A stretch of 64,000 bases of DNA from Verrucomicrobiaceae bacterium (lineage in GTDB: Bacteria > Verrucomicrobiota > Verrucomicrobiia > Verrucomicrobiales > Verrucomicrobiaceae). This document shows, in pieces, positions 7,625 through 17,850 of this stretch; the stretch's first letter is position 1; each line of letters opens with the position of its first letter. A program made the translations under genes and the position numbers. The notes under the pieces are model-generated. The model saw nothing but the letters and a program-made list of their open reading frames with translations. It searched no databases and was not told where the DNA came from. Where the stretch lies: positions 117,832 through 181,831 of the forward strand of contig CANGYJ010000010.1 of the NCBI GenBank assembly GCA_947458455.1. The letters are read 5' to 3'.

Positions 7625-8980
7625 TCAATGCAGCGCCTGACTCCGCCACGCCTTCCAGCAGGTGACAAAACCCTTCGCAAAGTCCTGCGGTCGAGCTTCG
7701 ACCCACGCATCAATGTCCTCCGGCATGAACCACTCACCCGTGGCGATTTCCTCCGGCAGGTAGCGGATCGGCCCATCATGCTTCGCGAGGCGCAGCTCGA
7801 CGAATTCATGATCCGTGTTGTCACCCGCCGGAATCTCCGCCGCCAGCTCCGTGGCCGTCACTTCGATGCCGATCTCCTCATTCAACTCACGAATCGCGGA
7901 GGCCGCGTAGGTCTCTCCGGCATCGAGATGCCCAGCGGCGCTGCTGTCCCATTTCAAAGGCGACACGTCCTTCAAATGCGAGCGCTGCTGAAGGTAAATT
8001 TTGCCGCGTGAGTTGATCACGAAGATGTGAACGGCCCGGTGCAGCAGCTTGCGTTTGTGAACCTCACCTCGCGTCTCCTGACCGATGACTTCATTGCGTT
8101 CATTCACCACATCGAAGACCTCGCTGGCCTTCTGACCGGCATCCGCCTCCGTTCGATTTTCATACCAGCGGGCAATCTGCACCCACTGCTCCAGCGAAAG
8201 CTCCTCCGCTCGCACCGAGGCGGCCACGCTGAGGGCCTCCACCAGTTCCTGCCAGCTTCGCGGCGGCTCGGGCAGTAGGTTCTTGAGCTGCTTGCGACGC
8301 TGCGAAAAGCCCATCCGCACCAGCCGATCAAACAACACGCGATCAAACACCGGCAGCGAGGCCGGATCACGCGGCGTGAGGCGAATCACCGCCGAGTCCA
8401 CCTTCGGCCGCGGATTGAAAACCTCCGGCGGCACGATGCGCAGCATCTCCACGTCCCAATCTTTCTGCACCAGAAGCGAGAGTGCTCCATAGCCGTCATC
8501 GCCGAGCTTCGCCCCGAGGCGCTGACACACCTCTTTTTGCAGCATGAAGACCGCACAACCCACCGGCGAAGGCGGCGTGAGCCAGTGCTTCAAGATCTCA
8601 CCACCCACCGAGTAAGGCAGATTACCGACCAACTTGAACGGCCCATGCCGAAACCACGGCCTCAAATCAATCCGCGTGGCATCCTGGGCGATTACCTCCA
8701 CATCCTCACGACCTTCAAAACGGCGCTGCAACTCGGGTGCCAGTTGATAATCCTTTTCAATGAGCACCAGCTTCTTCGGCCTGCCAACGAGATGCTCCGT
8801 CAGCGCCCCCATGCCCGGACCAATCTCCACCACCAGCGGGGCATCATCCGGCTGGATCTGATCGGCGATCCACTTCGAGATGGATTCATCGACGAGGAAA
8901 TTCTGCCCCATGCTTTTGCGTGGGGCGATCTCCGCGCCTTCACGGCTGCGCATCGTTCGACGAGGGGAGGTGTTCTTCAT
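7625..8980 (-). CDS. rsmA: RsmA (KsgA) 16S rRNA dimethyltransferase fused to a Nudix domain
   Basis: 451 aa against about 270 for ordinary RsmA. Residues 20-275 are RsmA: KSMGQNFLVD, EIGPGMGALTEHL (SAM site), catalytic NLPYSVGG (120-127) and NPRPKVDSAVIRL. This enzyme dimethylates two adjacent adenines near the 3' end of 16S rRNA. Residues 285-440 form a Nudix hydrolase with a full box from Gly350 (GHLDAGET...RELNEEIGI), of the IPP-isomerase-like/YfcD subtype. The frame is continuous and both domains look complete, so this is a real fusion rather than a missed stop. Start ATG 8980 (MKNTSPRRTM), with GCAGGAC upstream; the frame is open 18 codons further. Confidence 0.93.
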   Translation of the reverse strand: MKNTSPRRTMRSREGAEIAPRKSMGQNFLVDESISKWIADQIQPDDAPLVVEIGPGMGALTEHLVGRPKKLVLIEKDYQLAPELQRRFEGREDVEVIAQDATRIDLRPWFRHGPFKLVGNLPYSVGGEILKHWLTPPSPVGCAVFMLQKEVCQRLGAKLGDDGYGALSLLVQKDWDVEMLRIVPPEVFNPRPKVDSAVIRLTPRDPASLPVFDRVLFDRLVRMGFSQRRKQLKNLLPEPPRSWQELVEALSVAASVRAEELSLEQWVQIARWYENRTEADAGQKASEVFDVVNERNEVIGQETRGEVHKRKLLHRAVHIFVINSRGKIYLQQRSHLKDVSPLKWDSSAAGHLDAGETYAASAIRELNEEIGIEVTATELAAEIPAGDNTDHEFVELRLAKHDGPIRYLPEEIATGEWFMPEDIDAWVEARPQDFAKGFVTCWKAWRSQALH

Positions 8981-9052
8981 GTCCTGCGCATGGAGAGAGC
9001 GGGGAGACCTTGTCAAGATACGCACCGCGAGCATCGAGCGCTAAAATGTGGT

Positions 9053-9096
9053 GCAGCCGTCCCGGCTGCCATCAGATGAGTCCAGAGGACTCATCC
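9053..9096. repeat. Double-hairpin intergenic element
   Basis: Two consecutive perfect short-loop hairpins: GCAGCCG / CGGCTGC with a 3-nt loop (9053-9069), and GATGAGTCC / GGACTCATC with loop AGA (9075-9095). They lie between creC and the rsmA fusion and could act as a terminator or mRNA-processing structure for the minus-strand transcript. The paired-hairpin design recurs at 12116-12188. Confidence 0.65.
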
Positions 9097-9116
9097 ACGT
9101 TGAAGCCCACCAAACA

Positions 9117-10544
9117 TCACGGCATCACCAGCACCGCCTTCGTTCCCTTGCCTGCCTCACCGGGCAGAAGGTCGATGCTGCCGCCGTGAAGCGTGGCGGC
9201 TTCTTTGACGAAGCAAAGGCCCAGGCCGCTGCTTTTCTTGCCCGTATCAGGTCGCGGCAAAGAGTAAAAGCGCTCAAAAACTCGCTCGCGAGCGTAGTCC
9301 GGCACACCGGGGCCTTCGTCCTCGATCTCGATCACGCAGCGCTGCTCGAAGCGATAGGTTTTGACCTTCAACTGGCCGCCAGAGGGCGAGAAGTCGATGG
9401 CGTTTTGAAGCAGATTGCTCACCGCCAGCTCGATCAACCACGCATCGCCTTCCACGATAAGGCTTTCATCGATTTGCGGCTCAAAATGCACCTTCCGCGC
9501 TTGCGCCAGCACGGCCAGATGATCCCAGGCACGAAGGATGACCTCCTGCAAATTCACCGACTCACGCTTGAGCAGCGTCTTTTGCTTCTCCAGCGCCGCG
9601 AGATGCAGCAGTCGCTCCAGAAGGTCGCGAAGCCTTCCAGCCTCCGCACGGATGTTTCCGAGGAAACGCGTGCGTTTATCCTCCGGCACATCGCCATCCT
9701 GCAAAATCTCACTGGCACCCAAAATGGCCGCCACGGGGCTTTTCAGCTCGTGGGTGAGGCTTTGCACATAGCTCTCCACATACTCGCGGCCTTCCAGCGC
9801 ATCCCGCATGTCCTCCAGTGCCGTGGCCAGTGTCTTCATCTGATGCCCCGGCATATCCGGCGGCAAAGAACGCTCGCCACGGCTCACCGCCATCGCATGC
9901 TGCGTGAGGTCTTCGAGCGGCTTGGTGGCCCACTTCGCGGCCAAGAAGATGCCTGCGAGCATCAGCAGCACCGTCGAGATGATGGACCACTTCAACCAGC
10001 GCTCCGTCTCCCAAACGAAAGCCAGCACACCACGCTGAGGCTTGGCCACGCTCACCATGCCGATCGTTTTGCCCTCCACCCGGATCGGAGCGCCCACAAA
10101 CATCACGATGGAGAGAGGGTCATACGAATTCGTCCGGCTGCTGCGGGCCCCGTATTCGCCGTTCAACGTGAGCACCACATCGCGGCGATTCGAGATCGTG
10201 CCGGGCTCCTCCACGCCAGCGGAGTCAAACAGCACGCGGCGCTCGGCATCCGTCACATAGACGTGCATATCCACCTGCGTCTTGGTGCGGTTGTAGATCT
10301 GCGCATTCAGCTCCCGTGCCTGCGCAAAACGAATCGCGGTCTCCACCATGGTGGGATCGAGAACGCCGCTCTTGGCCTGTGAAGCGAGGATTTCAGCGAG
10401 AATGTTCGCCACATCCACCATCGGCTCCTCCGTGGCCTCCATGTATTGACGCTCCACCCGTTGAATGAGCTGCGAAAAGAGCACGAACAGCCCCACGCTG
10501 GCGACCAGCGCAAAACCAAGCAAAAAGCGGGCAGTGAGGCTCAT
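9117..10544 (-). CDS. creC: Sensor histidine kinase CreC
   Basis: 475 aa, closely similar along its whole length to E. coli CreC, the sensor of the CreBC system that responds to carbon and fermentation state. TM1 is at about residues 7-27, followed by a periplasmic sensor part with MHVYVTDAERRVLFDS, LTLNGEYGARSS and SVAKPQ, then TM2 at 185-203, HAMP, H-box LTHELKSP with His265, N-box LLQNAIDFSP and G-boxes EDEGPGVPDYA and SSGLGLCFVKE. The phrase FERFYSLPRPDTGKKSSGLGL matches the CreC signature well. Start ATG 10544 (MSLTARFLLG). No response regulator is adjacent; the upstream gene is nnr, 14 bp away, so a CreB partner must lie elsewhere. Confidence 0.92.
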   Translation of the reverse strand: MSLTARFLLGFALVASVGLFVLFSQLIQRVERQYMEATEEPMVDVANILAEILASQAKSGVLDPTMVETAIRFAQARELNAQIYNRTKTQVDMHVYVTDAERRVLFDSAGVEEPGTISNRRDVVLTLNGEYGARSSRTNSYDPLSIVMFVGAPIRVEGKTIGMVSVAKPQRGVLAFVWETERWLKWSIISTVLLMLAGIFLAAKWATKPLEDLTQHAMAVSRGERSLPPDMPGHQMKTLATALEDMRDALEGREYVESYVQSLTHELKSPVAAILGASEILQDGDVPEDKRTRFLGNIRAEAGRLRDLLERLLHLAALEKQKTLLKRESVNLQEVILRAWDHLAVLAQARKVHFEPQIDESLIVEGDAWLIELAVSNLLQNAIDFSPSGGQLKVKTYRFEQRCVIEIEDEGPGVPDYARERVFERFYSLPRPDTGKKSSGLGLCFVKEAATLHGGSIDLLPGEAGKGTKAVLVMP

Positions 10545-10558
10545 CGTGGAATGATCTT

Positions 10559-12019
10559 TTACCAGCAGCCCGATTTCAAATCCAGCACCGCACGGCCCAG
10601 ACAAGCCGGCACATCCGAGGCGCAGATGCCTTCACGACCCGCGATCTCTGCCGCACGACCGCAAAGCCAAGCGCCAAGCCCCGCCGCGTGATGCAGCGGC
10701 ACGCGGCGGGCCGCCAGAGCCGCACACACGCCCGTGAGCACATCGCCCATGCCACCTCCCGCCATGCCGGGATGACCGGTGGAATTGAAGAGCGTCACCT
10801 CACCTGCGGTGGCGATCACCGTGCGTGCGCCCTTCAAAAGCAGCGTGCGTTTCGGCGCCGTCTTGACCAGCATCTCCGTCACCGTGCGACGATCCATCCC
10901 ATGCCAGCCGGGATAGTTTGCCAGTAGCCGATCCAGTTCACCAGGGTGCGGCGTGAGCAGTCGCGGCAGGCCGTTCATCTCATCCATCGTCTCTGGATTC
11001 TGTGAGACCATCGTCAGCGCATCCGCATCCACCACCGTCGGCATTTTTGCCTGCCGCAGCACCTCCAGGACCTCGTCCTCGCTATCAAAACCTAGTCCGG
11101 GGCCAATCGCCAGCGCATCCGCCTTCATCTCCAAAGCCTCGCGATAGTCATCCACGCACTTCACCATCACCTCCGGCGGCACACGATCTGCGAGCAAATC
11201 ATAGAAGGCCTTCTTCACCAGCAGTGTCGTCAAACCTGCGCCCGCCCGCAAAGCCCCGCGACAGGTCAGCTCCGCCGCACCGAGAAAACCGCGTGAGCCT
11301 GCGAGGATCACCACGCGGCCCGCATTCCCTTTGTGCATGTCGTTCGGCCGATGGGGCAGCCAGTGACGAATGCCACGCGGTGTCATCACCATCGCCGAAG
11401 CATCGCCTTGGATACCTTCCAGTTCGCTCAGCGGCACCAAAGCGAGACGTCCCACGTTTCGCTCCGCCCCATTCTCCACGAGCAGGTCTTTGATCTGCGC
11501 CACACAGGCCGTCACATCCGCCTCCACCGCATGCCTTGATCCGAGACCACTCGGCAGGTCCATCGCGATGATGCGGGCGTGGTGCTGCTCACGAAGCACC
11601 TTCATCTCCTCCGCCATCGCTACCAGCTCCGGCTTCATCTCCCCGCTGAAACCGATGCCCAGCAGTCCATCGAGCAAAACCAGCGGCCCGCGAGGAAAGG
11701 CACGCGTGCGGGCCTCCTCGATCACCTCCACCCAATCGCCCCAATGCCCACGCGGCAGTTCCTTCATCTCCGCCGCAGGCACGCAAAGCCTTCCAAAAAC
11801 CTTCCAACCATCCTTTCGCAGTTCCCGAGCCGCCACCAGCGCATCGCCCGCATTGTTTCCTTTGCCCAGATACAGCACCAGCGATCCCGCCACCGGCTCA
11901 AACTGCCTCACCACCTCCGCGATCCCCTTCCCCGCCTCCTCCATCAGCTCTGCCGCCGAAACACCCCGCGCCATCGCGGCTTCCTCAAACTCTTGCATCT
12001 GCTGGGTGGTCACGATCAT
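10559..12019 (-). CDS. nnr: Bifunctional NAD(P)H-hydrate epimerase / ADP-dependent dehydratase (Nnr)
   Basis: 486 aa two-domain repair enzyme for damaged NADH and NADPH hydrates. Residues 1-205 are the YjeF-N epimerase: MARGVSAAELMEEAG, LGKGNNAGDALVAAREL and DLPSGLG. Residues 215-486 are the ribokinase-like dehydratase: HKGNAGRVVILAGSRGFLGAA, DADALT, LLTPHPGELDRL, LLLKGARTVIA and the GGGMGDVLTG nucleotide loop. The order and length match the standard fusion. It is followed 14 bp downstream by creC on the same strand, probably one transcript. Upstream lies a structured intergenic repeat and rnhA. Confidence 0.95.
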   Translation of the reverse strand: MIVTTQQMQEFEEAAMARGVSAAELMEEAGKGIAEVVRQFEPVAGSLVLYLGKGNNAGDALVAARELRKDGWKVFGRLCVPAAEMKELPRGHWGDWVEVIEEARTRAFPRGPLVLLDGLLGIGFSGEMKPELVAMAEEMKVLREQHHARIIAMDLPSGLGSRHAVEADVTACVAQIKDLLVENGAERNVGRLALVPLSELEGIQGDASAMVMTPRGIRHWLPHRPNDMHKGNAGRVVILAGSRGFLGAAELTCRGALRAGAGLTTLLVKKAFYDLLADRVPPEVMVKCVDDYREALEMKADALAIGPGLGFDSEDEVLEVLRQAKMPTVVDADALTMVSQNPETMDEMNGLPRLLTPHPGELDRLLANYPGWHGMDRRTVTEMLVKTAPKRTLLLKGARTVIATAGEVTLFNSTGHPGMAGGGMGDVLTGVCAALAARRVPLHHAAGLGAWLCGRAAEIAGREGICASDVPACLGRAVLDLKSGCW

Positions 12020-12115
12020 GGTGAGCCGAGTCTAGGCCGTGTTTTCGATCTGAAAAGCGTGGCGTTAGCAAAGAGAGCCGTTGCCCGCGAATCCTCTCGC
12101 TGTTCAGAGGGCAGA

Positions 12116-12188
12116 AGAAAGTGGCACAGGATTGTATCCTGTGCGTCTGACGGGGAACGAACAGGTTGGAAAACCTGTTCCACTTTCT
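12116..12188. repeat. Nested hairpin repeat between rnhA and nnr
   Basis: An outer inverted repeat (AGAAAGTGG at 12116-12124 with CCACTTTCT at 12180-12188) encloses two perfect short-loop hairpins, CACAGGAT-TGT-ATCCTGTG and GAACAGGTT-gga-AACCTGTTC. The complex would fold as a three-way or cloverleaf-like structure in either strand. It fills the 180-bp gap with no coding potential. Resembles dispersed verrucomicrobial hairpin repeats; its function is unknown. Confidence 0.7.
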
Positions 12189-12199
12189 CAGACACCACC

Positions 12200-12694
12200 T
12201 CAACCTTCCGCTTCTTTGAAGACCTTCAGCGCTTTGGCGAGTTCGGCGGATGAATGGCTGTCTTTGACCTTGGCGATGGCTTCCTGGACGAGTTCGTCGC
12301 AGCGTTCGTTGAGGTCATTGCCCGCGTGGCCTTTGACCCAGTGCCAGCGGACGGTGTGGCGGGCATTGGCGGCCTCGAGCTGCTGCCAGAGATCGGCGTT
12401 TTTGACGGGCTTCTTGGCGGCGGTGCGCCAGCCATTGCGCTTCCAGCCGGCGAGCCACTGCGTGATGCCGTTGCGGACGTATTCGGAATCGGTGTGGAAG
12501 TCGATGTCGCAGGCTTCTTTGAGCATGTTGAGCGATTCGATGGCGGCCATGAGTTCCATGCGGTTGTTCGTCGTGGCGGCGATGCCGCCGGTGATCTCAC
12601 GCACATGCTTTCCATACTGCAACACAGCCGCCCAGGCTCCAGGGCCGGGATTTCCATGGCATCCGCCGTCGCTGAAAATGATGACCTTCTTCAT
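12200..12694 (-). CDS. rnhA: Ribonuclease HI
   Basis: 164 aa. Cleaves the RNA strand of RNA-DNA hybrids. The catalytic residues fit the RNase HI fold: [15 protein letters not shown] (first Asp), [13 protein letters not shown] (Glu), [11 protein letters not shown] (Asp) and [19 protein letters not shown] (His and last Asp). Start ATG 12694 ([10 protein letters not shown]) lies behind GGAGG, although the frame stays open 34 codons further. The gene overlaps the stop of the small DUF3817-type membrane protein gene by four bases, indicating translational coupling. Confidence 0.96.
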   Translation of the reverse strand: MKKVIIFSDGGCHGNPGPGAWAAVLQYGKHVREITGGIAATTNNRMELMAAIESLNMLKEACDIDFHTDSEYVRNGITQWLAGWKRNGWRTAAKKPVKNADLWQQLEAANARHTVRWHWVKGHAGNDLNERCDELVQEAIAKVKDSHSSAELAKALKVFKEAEG

Positions 12695-12996
12695 GCCGCC
12701 TCCTCCGCCCAGGATTTCACGCGACGATCCAGCCAGAAGGGCACCAGAGGTAGCAGCGAAGCCACGAAGAGCATCGCCGCACGACCCAGCGGCCACGCGG
12801 CTTTTTGCATTGCCAGCAGCAGCGTGAGGCAGAAGGCCACAAACAGAGCTCCGTGGATGGAGCCGATGATTTTAACGGCAATCGGCATCTGCCAGAGGTA
12901 TTTCAGCGGCATCGCAATGCCGAGCAAAACGAGGTAGGACACCGCCTCGGCGAGGGCGGTCCAGCGAAAGGCGTTCACAGCTTGTTGGCGCGTCAT
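12691..12996 (-). CDS. DUF3817-type small integral membrane protein
   Basis: 101 aa from ATG ([10 protein letters not shown]), with three predicted membrane helices (about 13-33, 40-62, 72-92). Features match DUF3817: an early [24 protein letters not shown], with a glutamate inside the first helix, and a [14 protein letters not shown] segment. The function of the family is unknown; it is found in inner membranes. Its stop overlaps the rnhA start (ATGA), so the pair is co-expressed, rnhA second. The open frame upstream of this ATG is read from a repeat and is rejected. Confidence 0.82.
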   Translation of the reverse strand: MTRQQAVNAFRWTALAEAVSYLVLLGIAMPLKYLWQMPIAVKIIGSIHGALFVAFCLTLLLAMQKAAWPLGRAAMLFVASLLPLVPFWLDRRVKSWAEEAA

Positions 12997-13040
12997 GGGA
13001 CGGTGGGTAAACACCAAGCGACGCGGGGCTTCAAGAGAGG

Positions 13041-13217
13041 AATGGCCGCAAAAGAACGCAGAGATCGCAAAAGAGGCTTGGGGATAGATTTTCTTATCTC
13101 TGTGCTCCTCCGTGACCTCTGTGGTCGAACATGAAAGGGGGCAACCACAGAGCACCGAGACACACAGAGGCTTTGGTTCGTTTATGCGCTCTTTGCGATC
13201 CTTCGCGGCTATTCCCC
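13041..13217. repeat. Long intergenic cruciform repeat (CACAGAG type)
   Basis: About 177 bp of nested imperfect palindrome. The outer arms GGAATGGCCGCAAAAGAACG (left) and the reverse complement of GCGATCCTTCGCGGCTATTCC (right, written shifted) match, including a shared ATCGCAAA block. The inner arms pair CTCTGTGCTCCTCCGTGACC with the complement of CACCGAGACACACAGAG. It fills the gap between the DUF3817 gene and the DsbD-N gene. Similar CACAGAG-rich palindromes are dispersed in many bacterial genomes. No coding potential. Confidence 0.7.
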
Positions 13218-13222
13218 TGCTT

Positions 13223-14071
13223 TCATCGCCGGATGAGCGGGGCGATTTGCAGGCAGCGCCAGGCTTCGCCCTTCACCCAGCCGTCGTCGTGGCGGAGGAT
13301 GCAGCGCAGCGTGGAGGGTGGTGAGCCGCCAAGGTAGGTATCGGCTTGGATGAGCTGGATGGAAAGGGTGCCATCGGAGTGCAGCGTGATGGTTTGCGGC
13401 TTGTCGCTATCGAACCAGCCGTCCTCGGTGAAGACGATGAGCTTCTCCGCGTCGCGTTGGCTTTGTCGCAAGGCGGCACGAGCATCGGCGGGGCGGAGCG
13501 TGAGGGTGATGACGCGCCCCTTCTCGGAGGCCTCGGCTTTCCAAGCATCGCTCGTGCGCTCAGCGAGGACTCGCTCGGCTTCGAGAAGGCGGTGCCATTT
13601 CTCATTCGGCTCCGCACTCGCCGCCACAGGCAGGGTGAGGCTCAATTCCATGGCACCGGGATGGCAGGAGTTTCCGCAGCACATCCACACGGCCTTGCCG
13701 GATAGCGTGACCTCATCGCCGGGCTTCAAATTATCCGGCGGGGTGACCTCCGTGCGCAGCATGACATCGCGATCAAAGCCCTGCGCTTTGATTTGATACA
13801 TGAGCGTCCTCTCAGGCTCGGGAAACACCAGCGGCCCAGCCTTCCAGCCCTTCGGCAGGCTCCAGTTCATCTGCGTGGGCACGCCGACGATGCCGGGAAA
13901 GCGCCAGTAAGTATGACAGCCGCGATCATGCTGAATCCAAAGGCCGACGGTGAAGGGCTTACCGGGCACCACAGCGACTTGCTCGGAGACGAGCTGGAGC
14001 TTGAGGCCGGTCTGCGCATTGGCAGCGAAGGGCCAAGAGCAAAGAGCGAAGAGAAGGAGACGGAAAGGCAT
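13223..14071 (-). CDS. Exported DsbD N-terminal-domain (ScsB-like) protein
   Basis: 282 aa from ATG (MPFRLLLFAL) with signal peptide MPFRLLLFALCSWPFAANA. The mature part resembles the periplasmic N-terminal domain of DsbD/ScsB: WIQHDRGCHTYWRFPGIVG, GWKAGPLVFPEPERT and KAVWMCCGNSCHPG with a CCxxxC cysteine cluster near residue 150. In the family this domain passes electrons to periplasmic or copper-resistance targets. The membrane-embedded DsbD-beta and thioredoxin parts are not encoded here, so it stands alone and must rely on another reductase or act as a scaffold. It is downstream of the antitoxin remnant on the same strand. Confidence 0.8.
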   Translation of the reverse strand: MPFRLLLFALCSWPFAANAQTGLKLQLVSEQVAVVPGKPFTVGLWIQHDRGCHTYWRFPGIVGVPTQMNWSLPKGWKAGPLVFPEPERTLMYQIKAQGFDRDVMLRTEVTPPDNLKPGDEVTLSGKAVWMCCGNSCHPGAMELSLTLPVAASAEPNEKWHRLLEAERVLAERTSDAWKAEASEKGRVITLTLRPADARAALRQSQRDAEKLIVFTEDGWFDSDKPQTITLHSDGTLSIQLIQADTYLGGSPPSTLRCILRHDDGWVKGEAWRCLQIAPLIRR

Positions 14072-14140
14072 GCCCTGAAAACGAGCCGCGATAGGCATTT
14101 CCGGCAACCGATTCAAGACATCGGCGGCGAGATGGTCAAT

Positions 14141-14182
14141 TCACGCTCCACGAAGGTTGCCTCCGAGGATTTTGATTTTCAT
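14141..14182 (-). pseudogene. Possible decayed RelE/ParE-type toxin start
   Basis: Directly after the antitoxin gene, overlapping its stop by three bases (CATCA on the plus strand), an ATG opens MKIKILGGNLRGA and then stops after 13 codons. Toxins of this addiction-module family begin with a similar MKVxIL strand and overlap the antitoxin in the same way. No further toxin-like sequence follows in any frame before the DsbD-N gene. Interpreted as a truncated toxin; a chance short frame is possible. Confidence 0.35.
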
Positions 14183-14355
14183 CGCACCGCTTCGAGAATC
14201 TCTTTTTTCGCCAACTCCCAGTCGAGGAACTTCGCCTTCCCGGACTCGATGGCCTCCTCGCGCCCATCCAGCAGGTCTGTTTGCCAAGCAGGCAAAGCCA
14301 AATCAACCTCAGCCGACCGCAGCAGGAGTTCATGAAGGGCGTTTAAAGGAATCAT
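14179..14355 (-). CDS. Addiction-module antitoxin, 58 aa (orphan)
   Basis: MIPLNALHELLLRSAEVDLA begins a 58-aa protein ending in the characteristic antitoxin tail: REEAIESGKAKFLDWELAKK followed by EILEAVR. That matches the C-terminus of putative addiction-module components (Unstab_antitox, TIGR02574 type), where RxxExxSGK...W is conserved and wraps the ParE/RelE toxin. The N-terminus is shorter than usual. The partner downstream appears reduced to a 13-codon remnant, so this is an orphan antitoxin, possibly still able to neutralise related toxins. It sits 31 bp downstream of asnS on the same strand. Confidence 0.7.
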   Translation of the reverse strand: MIPLNALHELLLRSAEVDLALPAWQTDLLDGREEAIESGKAKFLDWELAKKEILEAVR

Positions 14356-14386
14356 TTGCTGATGCTATTCGGATAGCGAGTAGAGA

Positions 14387-15748
14387 TCAATACGCCGCAT
14401 GCCCGGGCGTGCGGGCAAAGGGAATGACATCGCGGATGTTGGGCACGCCGGTGACGAACATGAGGAGGCGCTCGAAGCCGAGGCCGTAGCCGGCGTGGGG
14501 GACGCTGCCGTAGCGGCGGAGGTCGGCATACCACGAGTAGTTTTCGGGTTCGAGGCCCTGGGCGGCCATGAGGGCTTCGAGGATATCGAGGCGCTCCTCA
14601 CGCTGGCTGCCGCCGACGATTTCGCCGATGCCGGGGACGAGTAGATCCATGGCTGCGGCGGTTTTGCCGTCGTCGTTTTGGCGCATGTAGAAGGGTTTGA
14701 TGCCCTTGGGATAGTTGAAGATGGTGACGGGGCCTTTGACGTGCTCTTCGGCGAGGAAGCGCTCGTGCTCGGTTTGCAGGCCTTCACCCCAGACGACGGG
14801 GTTTTCGAAGCTGCGGCCGGATTTGAGCAGGATCTCGACGGCGTCGGTGTAGCTGATGCGCTCGAAGGGTTTTGCCAACGTTTGCTGGAGGCGGGCGACG
14901 AGTTCTTTGTCGATGAATTTGTTGAAGAACTCGAGTTCGTCGGGGCATTCGTCGAACATGGCCTGAACGAGGTAGCGCACCTGTTCTTCGGCGAGCGTCA
15001 TGTCGTCGAAGAGGTCGTAGAAGGCCATCTCGGGCTCGATCATCCAGAACTCGGCGGCGTGGCGGGTGGTGTTGCTGTTCTCGGCGCGGAAGGTGGGGCC
15101 GAAGGTGTAGATATTGCCGAGGGCGCAGGCGAAGGCCTCGCCTTGAAGCTGGCCGCTGACGGTGAGGTAGGTGGGGCGGCCAAAAAAGTCCTGCTCGGGC
15201 TTCGTGGGAGTGTTGGGCTTCAGCGTGGTGACTTGAAACATCTCGCCCGCGCCTTCGCAGTCGCTGCTGGTGATGATGGGCGTGTGAACGTAGAAGAAGC
15301 CGCGCTCCTGAAAGAAGCGATGCACGGCGAAGGCCATCTTGCTGCGCACGCGGAAGACGCTGCCGAAGAGATTCGTGCGCGGCCGCAGATGGGCGATGGT
15401 GCGGAGGAACTCAGGCGTGTGGCCTTTCTTTTGCAGCGGGTAGCTCGCATCCGCTTCGCCGAGGAGTTTGACCTCTTTGGCCTGCACTTCCCACTTCTGT
15501 CCGGCGGCAGGTGAAGCGATCAATTCGCCGGTGATCTCGACGGAGGCACCAGTGAGGATGCGAGGGAGCAGATCGGCGGTCGGCAGCGTGGCATCGACGA
15601 CGACTTGGAGGCCTTTGAAGCAGGAGCCGTCGGTGATTTCGAGGAAGGAGCAGGCTTTCGAATCACGCTTCGTGCGCACCCAGCCGCGGGCGAGGATGCT
15701 GGAACGCGGCTCGGAGGCGTAGAGGAGGTCTTTGATGGTCTCGGGCAT
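14387..15748 (-). CDS. asnS: Asparaginyl-tRNA synthetase
   Basis: 453 aa class IIb synthetase that charges tRNA-Asn. The N-terminal OB domain has [20 protein letters not shown]; the catalytic core has class II motif 1 ([20 protein letters not shown]), motif 2 ([20 protein letters not shown]) and motif 3 ([15 protein letters not shown]), plus [16 protein letters not shown]. Highly similar throughout to E. coli AsnS, ending [13 protein letters not shown]. Start at ATG 15748 ([10 protein letters not shown]); an ATG four codons earlier is equally possible. The longer upstream frame overlaps the sensor-kinase stop and is rejected. Confidence 0.97.
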   Translation of the reverse strand: MPETIKDLLYASEPRSSILARGWVRTKRDSKACSFLEITDGSCFKGLQVVVDATLPTADLLPRILTGASVEITGELIASPAAGQKWEVQAKEVKLLGEADASYPLQKKGHTPEFLRTIAHLRPRTNLFGSVFRVRSKMAFAVHRFFQERGFFYVHTPIITSSDCEGAGEMFQVTTLKPNTPTKPEQDFFGRPTYLTVSGQLQGEAFACALGNIYTFGPTFRAENSNTTRHAAEFWMIEPEMAFYDLFDDMTLAEEQVRYLVQAMFDECPDELEFFNKFIDKELVARLQQTLAKPFERISYTDAVEILLKSGRSFENPVVWGEGLQTEHERFLAEEHVKGPVTIFNYPKGIKPFYMRQNDDGKTAAAMDLLVPGIGEIVGGSQREERLDILEALMAAQGLEPENYSWYADLRRYGSVPHAGYGLGFERLLMFVTGVPNIRDVIPFARTPGHAAY

Positions 15749-15806
15749 GGTGGCGTGCATTTTCCGCCGGAGGGCGGATTCGCCAAGTCTTCTCCAAAAG
15801 AAAAGA

Positions 15807-17813
<2,007 letters not shown>

Positions 17814-17850
17814 AGGCAGTGTGGGTGGGTTCGGGAGGAGAGCTTGAGAA

